Shown: positions 61,433-64,000 of the stretch, piece after piece | Layout of the letters: every line of letters starts with the position of its first letter | How positions within the stretch are numbered: position 1 is the stretch's first letter | NCBI GenBank assembly: GCA_000231825.2 | Contig: JH720336.1 | Coordinates: 1-64,000, forward strand | Direction of reading: 5' to 3' | Source of the DNA: Tetrahymena elliotti 4EA | Lineage: Eukaryota > Ciliophora > Oligohymenophorea > Hymenostomatida > Tetrahymenidae | Length of the DNA stretch: 64,000 nt | Made by a program: the position numbers and the translations under genes | The notes under the pieces: generated by a model | The model's input: the letters and a program-made list of their open reading frames with translations, nothing else | Databases searched by the model: none | What the model was told of the DNA's origin: nothing

Positions 61433-63931
61433 ATGTTTTAGTAACCATTCAAGGATTAAGAAGATTAGTCAAAAAAGCAAATTTTGACAGATAACTCAGA
61501 AAATATTTCTAAATGCTCAAATTGTTAGCATTTAATGTCTGTTATTAAGAGACTTACCTTAGAGAATTAGAATTTAACATATTAGATTGGTTTTAAGGAT
61601 ATAGCTCTGAAAAAAAGAGAAGAAATGATTAATACTATATCGAAGGACATAAAAATCTCAAAAGAACATATAAGGTAGTTAGAATTGAGAGAAATAGTTA
61701 GATCAACCACAGATCATAGCGAAATTATGAAAAACCCTAACAAAAGCATGGTAGTAACTCAAAGATTTAGCAGTAACAACCCAAGATAAAACTCAATTCC
61801 TAAACTAAAGTAACTTCAAATGTTAAAACATAATCCAGTAAGGATATAATCAAAGGAGATAACAATAAGTTAGAATAACTCACATCTGATACCTAGAGAA
61901 AACTTTATCAAAAAGTAAATAACTTCCTAAGAAAAGCAAGCTCCAATAATGATAAGCAAAGAAAACTATATGATAATTCCAGAAGAGGGTTTAATTTCTC
62001 ATAAAAATAGCGGAGAGGATTTACTTAATAAAAAGAAATCTAATACTTTGATTATTAGAGTAAATACTACTTACAATGAAGATGAAATGTAAAGACCAAG
62101 CAGTCAAAATGAATTCACAATATCTTAATAGCAATCAGAGAACAAGCTTTATTTAAGCAAAAATAATTCAGTATCTCAAATGGCTCTACCCTTAAAAAAG
62201 CAGGCAACCACCTATTATAAAAATTAAAAAAGTAAGAAGATCAATTTCTTTGTTGAAAATAAGCACTCACCCTTTAATATTGTATTATACTTTACTATTC
62301 TTTTTATTAAAAAATTAGGTAGAAAATTGGATTTCTTAGAAAATAACTAAATATACAAATCATTGGAGTAACTAAAAGCTTCCAAAATTAGCTAATAAAG
62401 GAAGTTACTAGAGGATTAAGTTAAATCTGTTGACGATTTTGCAGAGAATATTGTGAGAGAGCCATATCAAACAAGATAAAAAATTGCAGAAGATATTAGG
62501 CATTTATTAAGAGATTATATTAAAGTCCTTGATTAATCAATAGCTCTAAAAAAATTAACTCTTTCTAATTAAAAAATCTACAGGTATTTTTTTAAATTTT
62601 GATCAAAATTTAATTAAATTCTAATCATTGAATCAATAATTAAATAGATGCTATAAAGCACAAGATGTTATAAATGCCATAATGGAAGAAATCATGAATA
62701 ACATAGAATGTGATCATGTCGTCTTTTACATTAAAGATTAGTACAATTAATAATTGTGGACTGCAGATAAAAACAATGATAACTAAATGGTAAAAATTGA
62801 TCTTAAAAAAGGTATCCTGATGCACACCCTGAACAGTGAAAATATTCTAAAAGTTGAAGATGTCGAAACTGATCCAAGATTTGTCAAGGAATATGATGGA
62901 ATTTTCCACAAATGCATTAAAAATATGTTATGTATCCCAATCAAGGATAAATAAAACATAGTCAGAGGTAATTTGATCTTATTTTTGAATTTATTTTTTT
63001 AAATTAAAATTCAAAAATTATTTTAGCTTTTGTTTAAATAAATAATTTTTGGTTCTTATGGTATCAAAAATAAATAAAAAATTATTTTTATTGAGATAGA
63101 CTGATAAACCTGCATTTATTTTTAATATTTAGGATTGATTAATAAATTTGCAACTGTTAGTTTATTTTTGTTGATTTTATTTCTTCAAAAATGGATTTAT
63201 AGTTATTAAGAAATTTAATTAAAATGAAATATTTTCTTAAAAATAGGAATTATTTAGATTATAAACTAAAAGAAAAATGAAACATAAGTGACTACAGATG
63301 AGATAATTAGACTTCTGGTAGAAAATATAGGTTAATAGATAGTTTCTGTATTGGAGTTTGAGCAGTCAGTAAGCAATAATAATAGGATAATGAAGCTAAT
63401 GAGTGTAGATTATTTACTTTGTTTGTTTGTTTTTTATAAAATAGAACAATTTCTTTTTTTGATATTTAGACTACTTTGGAACTTAACTACATAGAAGATA
63501 CAAGAGTGCTAATTAAAAAGGCTCAAGAGTTACTAACAGATGTCTTTTTAACGCCTCAAGCAGTTGTCTATTTAATTAAAGATTCTTAAATTTGCATAAA
63601 TAATTTAGAAAAATACCCACTTAATTCAGGAGTTATTGGAGAGGCACTCATTCAAATGAAGTTGGTAGAGACTCTTGATCCCTTAGCTCACCCAAATGCA
63701 AATTTCAATGTTGATATTGAGACTATTTTGCCTGTAGTTACTGTACCAGTAATATCATAAGATAAACAGTTAATTGGGGTGTTCTAAATTGTTTAAGATG
63801 CTCATATTAGATCAAACTATATTCCAAGAGAGCAAATATTCTACTTAGAAAGCCTTTAATACTTTGCTGATTTATTAGCCTTTAATATTACAAGGTGCAA
63901 TTAATTTAATAAAAATGAAAAGCAAGAGTGA
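61433..63931 (+). CDS. Tandem GAF-domain protein
   Basis: A 695-aa protein from exons 61433-62583, 62648-62967, 63133-63155, 63273-63404 and 63470-63931, which sum to 2,088 nt, an exact multiple. The first ~300 residues are charged, Ser/Asn/Lys-rich and without a clear domain. Around residues 285-385 there is a helical, coiled-coil-like region ending ALKKLTLSNQKIYR. The first GAF domain follows: MEEIMNNIECDHVVFYIKDQ, then KGILMHTLNSENILKVEDVE, DPRFVKEYD and CIPIKDKQ. A helical linker leads to the second, more diverged GAF: TDVFLTPQAVVYLIKDSQ, NSGVIGEALIQM, VVTVPVISQDKQLIGVFQIV and EQIFYLESLQYFADLLAFNI. GAF domains commonly bind cyclic nucleotides or small molecules. No phosphodiesterase, cyclase or kinase domain follows the second GAF, so it may be a regulatory subunit. 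TGA is at 63929-63931. Confidence 0.85.
63133..63155 (+). other. Microexon (23 bp) of the GAF gene
   Basis: Predicted from reading phase: the preceding exon ends in phase 1 after NIVR, and these bases give GLINKFAT, the expected end of a GAF sheet (compare the common G-V/L-I-N-K pattern). The next exon begins KNETQVTTDE. Its boundaries are AG before and GT after. Confidence 0.6.
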
Positions 63932-64000
63932 CTTTCTAAAGTTAATTTTTATTGTTGTTAATATAATAATTTTTTGAAACATCATGCTTTTTTCATTCCA

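Noticed and set aside
62279..62320. Possible 37-bp intron in the GAF gene
   Set aside because: GT and AG are present, but removing 37 bp shifts the frame. The unspliced reading continues smoothly and the total exon length is already a codon multiple.

Overview
This window is ciliate nuclear DNA, most likely from Tetrahymena or a close oligohymenophorean relative; the composition and gene layout suggest a macronuclear assembly. Every gene I could close ends at TGA, and TAA and TAG occur throughout conserved protein regions where family members can carry glutamine (ciliate code, NCBI table 6). Non-coding DNA is extremely AT-rich, introns are mostly short GT-AG introns, and genes are far apart. 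Under the standard code the genes look like rows of short ORFs, so the genes below were re-read with TAA/TAG = Gln. For the four multi-exon genes with confident homology and for the GAF gene, the exon lengths I give sum to an exact multiple of three.

Layout. 0.4-10.2 kb (minus strand): a P4-type lipid flippase ATPase, the branched-chain 2-oxo acid dehydrogenase E1 alpha subunit, and an ECH1-like dienoyl-CoA isomerase. 10.2-16.2 kb: a gene-poor interval with one decayed coding-like fragment. 16.2-41.8 kb (plus strand): a locally duplicated array of three ~1,657-aa single-pass membrane proteins with LVIVD-type repeats (called A, B and C here) and two EamA/DMT transporters. The order is A, B, DMT1, C, DMT2. 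41.8-45.2 kb: a decayed leucine-rich-repeat-like relic. 45.2-52 kb: a TPR protein, SNU13, a 555-aa coiled-coil protein with a possible zinc site (minus strand), and a glutaredoxin. 52.9-55.0 kb: an Asn/Ser-rich, probably nuclear protein (minus strand). 57.3-61.0 kb: an 8-exon RPAP3 homologue. 61.4-63.9 kb: a tandem-GAF protein.

How the genes relate. The two mitochondrial or peroxisomal catabolic genes (branched-chain keto acid oxidation and unsaturated acyl-CoA isomerisation) lie next to each other, but nothing shows co-regulation. SNU13 and RPAP3 are both known from snoRNP biology: SNU13 is a client and RPAP3 is part of the R2TP/HSP90 assembly machinery. They are 9 kb apart and in separate transcription units. 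The LVIVD/DMT array is the main accessory feature. B-DMT1 and C-DMT2 look like copies of one two-gene unit, including about 1.5 kb of upstream non-coding DNA. B and C share a nearly identical 388-bp stretch that suggests gene conversion. A carries a 2-nt frameshift in a T-run just inside its transmembrane segment. The most novel-looking functional lead is the RPAP3 homologue: its linker has repeated SILK motifs and a KKVHF motif, which together look like docking sites for protein phosphatase 1. I recognised no rRNA, tRNA, CRISPR array or complete transposon.
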